5,581 bases of DNA from Spirochaetaceae bacterium (GTDB taxonomy: Bacteria; Spirochaetota; Spirochaetia; Treponematales; Breznakiellaceae). Shown here piece by piece: positions 4,222-5,581 of the stretch. Location: assembly GCA_031280455.1 (NCBI GenBank), contig JAITGR010000083.1, positions 1 through 5,581 on the forward strand. The letters run 5' to 3'. Both the position numbers and the translations under genes were made by a program. Positions within the stretch are counted from its first letter, which is position 1, and every line of letters begins with the position of its first letter. The notes under the pieces were generated by a model. It was not told the DNA's origin. It saw only the letters and a program-made list of their open reading frames with translations, and did no database searches.

Positions 4222-5581
4222 ATATTCCCCGCAATTTTTGATTACAGTGTTCTATATTAAACAGCGCGTCCGCGTACCCCTCGCCGAGCGCTTTTTCCGC
4301 CTGCTGGCGTTCGGCAATAATACCGTTTTCCAGCGCGTTCTGGTAGCGGCGCAGACGCAGGGGGCCTTCTACGACTTCAGGCGGCGCGACCCCCTCTCCG
4401 GCGACACAGCGCGGCTGCTCGCCGTTGCCAGGCTCATAATTCGACAAATTGATTATCGCTATCGTCCAGTACACATTGTATTCATATACAAATTCGTTTA
4501 CACCTTCGTAGTTAAGGCTGGAGAGCGTTTCATTCATGCGTATATTTTTTTCCATATCCAGAATACGCTGACTGCGCGCCCCCTGCGCGATAAATCTGCC
4601 GGCCTGCTCGCCGCTCCAGTCGAACACCGCGCTTATTACCGAACGCAGGCGCACCAGCGTCGTATCCGCCGGCAGCACAATACGCCGCCATACACTGGCG
4701 CCGCCTATGCTGATTTGTATCGTGCGCCAGGCAGGACTTTGTACAGACGCGCCCGTTTTAACCAGCGACAAATTACTGTGCCTAAAATTATCCATTGCTT
4801 TTTTAAGCGAATCTTTTAAGTCTTCGTACGTTTCTATCATATTATCAAGCGTACTGTCTATCGCATGCAGTTCGGCAACTTCTTTTTCGTTATCAACATT
4901 AAGCTCTTCAAGCAGACACGCCGTATGCGTCTGAATTTGCGAAAGCAAAATGAACACATGCCGGGGCAGCCACGACCGGTCGATATGCCCCTTATGCAGT
5001 GAATACGCCAGCTCGATAACGGCGGTATGCAGTTCGCAGGCACGCTGCCGCGCCGGCCCTATAATTTTTTCGGCCAGCGGCGTATACGTTTTACGAAAAT
5101 CATCCAGGCACTCCAAAAGATACGTCGCCAAATATTCAACATTAACCCGCTTTAAGGTACCCGCCGGCGGCGCTATGGTATCTATAATTTTTGTTATGTT
5201 GAATTCGCCCATGTGCAGCGCGTTGCGGACATAGGACTGCAAAACGAATTCGGAAATAGGCACGTCATTTTCGTACAAAATACGCTCGACCGGCGTCTGG
5301 TCGCTCTGCGTTTGAATCCCGATAAGTTTGGGATAATCGGGAATTTCCTTGCCGGCGTACCAGAAGCGCGATTCCATACCGAAGGGCACCCGCTCGATGT
5401 TGCAGGTTTTGTCGAGCACAATTTCTTCGGCAGTATACGCCGGCACGCTTTTCATAACCTGCCCGCCGCGATAGTTCGCATACGCGATCTGCTCTTCGGT
5501 ACAGGCGCAGGCGCCGACATGTTCAAACGACTCAAAAAAACTTTTTTCCGCCCACACGAGCCACTTATCCAGGTCTTCCTG
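4214..5581 (-). CDS. Protein with C-terminal plasmid pRiA4b ORF-3-like domain, 5' end outside window
   Basis: The frame is open to the right edge: codons for QEDLDKWL precede the GTG at 5557, which would otherwise look like a start. The gene is therefore probably truncated by the window, with at least 455 codons visible. Numbering from that GTG, the C-terminal third (about 278-405) resembles the pRiA4b ORF-3-like family (PF07929): RTIQISIGGASVWRRIVLPA, then TLVRLRSVISAVFDW, EYNVYWTIAI and PRCVAGEGVAPPEVVEGP. That family usually has Y-D-F-G-D-x-W in the middle and C-x-A-G-E-x-x-x-P-P-E-D-C-G-G at the end; here the acidic Asp pair and the second Cys are absent, so this is a divergent member. 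The family's biochemical function is not established. The preceding roughly 270 residues are mostly helical, include a CAC motif (17-19) and a coiled-coil-like stretch (about 215-260), and match no domain I know. No signal peptide or membrane span is visible. The stop overlaps the ffh start. Confidence 0.75.
   Translation of the reverse strand, partial: QEDLDKWLVWAEKSFFESFEHVGACACTEEQIAYANYRGGQVMKSVPAYTAEEIVLDKTCNIERVPFGMESRFWYAGKEIPDYPKLIGIQTQSDQTPVERILYENDVPISEFVLQSYVRNALHMGEFNITKIIDTIAPPAGTLKRVNVEYLATYLLECLDDFRKTYTPLAEKIIGPARQRACELHTAVIELAYSLHKGHIDRSWLPRHVFILLSQIQTHTACLLEELNVDNEKEVAELHAIDSTLDNMIETYEDLKDSLKKAMDNFRHSNLSLVKTGASVQSPAWRTIQISIGGASVWRRIVLPADTTLVRLRSVISAVFDWSGEQAGRFIAQGARSQRILDMEKNIRMNETLSSLNYEGVNEFVYEYNVYWTIAIINLSNYEPGNGEQPRCVAGEGVAPPEVVEGPLRLRRYQNALENGIIAERQQAEKALGEGYADALFNIEHCNQKLRGIYA
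4225..4230 (-). promoter_or_regulatory. Ribosome binding site of ffh within the upstream gene
   Basis: On the minus strand GGGGAA (4230-4225) lies 3 bases before the ffh ATG (5 bases from the last G). It sits inside the last codons of the upstream pRiA4b-like gene, supporting coupled translation. Confidence 0.5.

Noticed and set aside
4238..4260. Possible ffh promoter around the AT-rich TTTAATATAGAA (minus strand)
   Set aside because: A -10-like TATAGA can be drawn, but no reasonable -35 hexamer lies at 16-18 bases upstream, and the segment codes for the end of the upstream protein.
3398..4819. A 473-codon plus-strand open frame antisense to ffh and the pRiA4b-like gene
   Set aside because: The product is Ser/Arg/Ala-rich low-complexity sequence spanning two real genes on the other strand, typical of a shadow frame in GC-rich DNA.
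5555..5557. GTG as the true start of the pRiA4b-like gene
   Set aside because: The frame stays open through eight more codons to the window edge, with no Shine-Dalgarno before the GTG, so it is more likely an internal Val codon.
1..5581. CRISPR array, tRNA genes, insertion-sequence ends or toxin-antitoxin pair
   Set aside because: No regularly spaced repeats, cloverleaf-like sequences, terminal inverted repeats with target duplications, or paired small ORFs were seen; almost all of the window is protein-coding.

Overview
The window looks like chromosomal DNA from a spirochaete, most likely a GC-rich Treponema or close relative. The main reasons are an archaeal-type (class I) lysyl-tRNA synthetase, typical of spirochaetes among bacteria, and a left-edge fragment of the PD-(D/E)XK/Rpn-like nuclease family that is multicopy in many treponemes. 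A lipoprotein and a pRiA4b ORF-3-like protein are compatible with this. The assignment is an inference from gene content, since no rRNA or other phylogenetic marker besides ffh is present.

Layout. Bases 1-203 (minus strand) hold the first 67 codons of an Rpn/PDDEXK-type nuclease or putative transposase running off the left edge. Bases 204-325 are a divergent promoter region. Bases 326-1951 (plus) encode class I lysyl-tRNA synthetase. Bases 1960-2874 (plus) encode an uncharacterised predicted lipoprotein, 8 bases downstream and apparently in the same operon. A compact inverted repeat sits in the 12-base gap between convergent stop codons. Bases 2887-4221 (minus) encode Ffh, the SRP GTPase. Bases 4214-5581 (minus) hold the 3' part of a gene whose C-terminal third is a pRiA4b ORF-3-like domain; its stop overlaps the ffh start by 8 bases and its 5' end lies outside the window.

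How the genes relate. lysS and the lipoprotein gene form one rightward unit. The pRiA4b-like gene and ffh form a leftward, translationally coupled unit. The two units converge with almost no spacing. lysS and ffh are housekeeping genes (translation and co-translational membrane targeting); the other three belong to accessory or poorly characterised families.

Most notable observations: both divergent genes at the left have a sigma70-like -10 box only 6-7 bases before the start codon, suggesting leaderless mRNAs; the pRiA4b-like domain is divergent and fused to an unrecognised helical N-terminal region; and both rightward genes carry in-frame Ala/Pro-rich segments with internal repeats. I did not find a clear new defence, CRISPR or RNA-based system.
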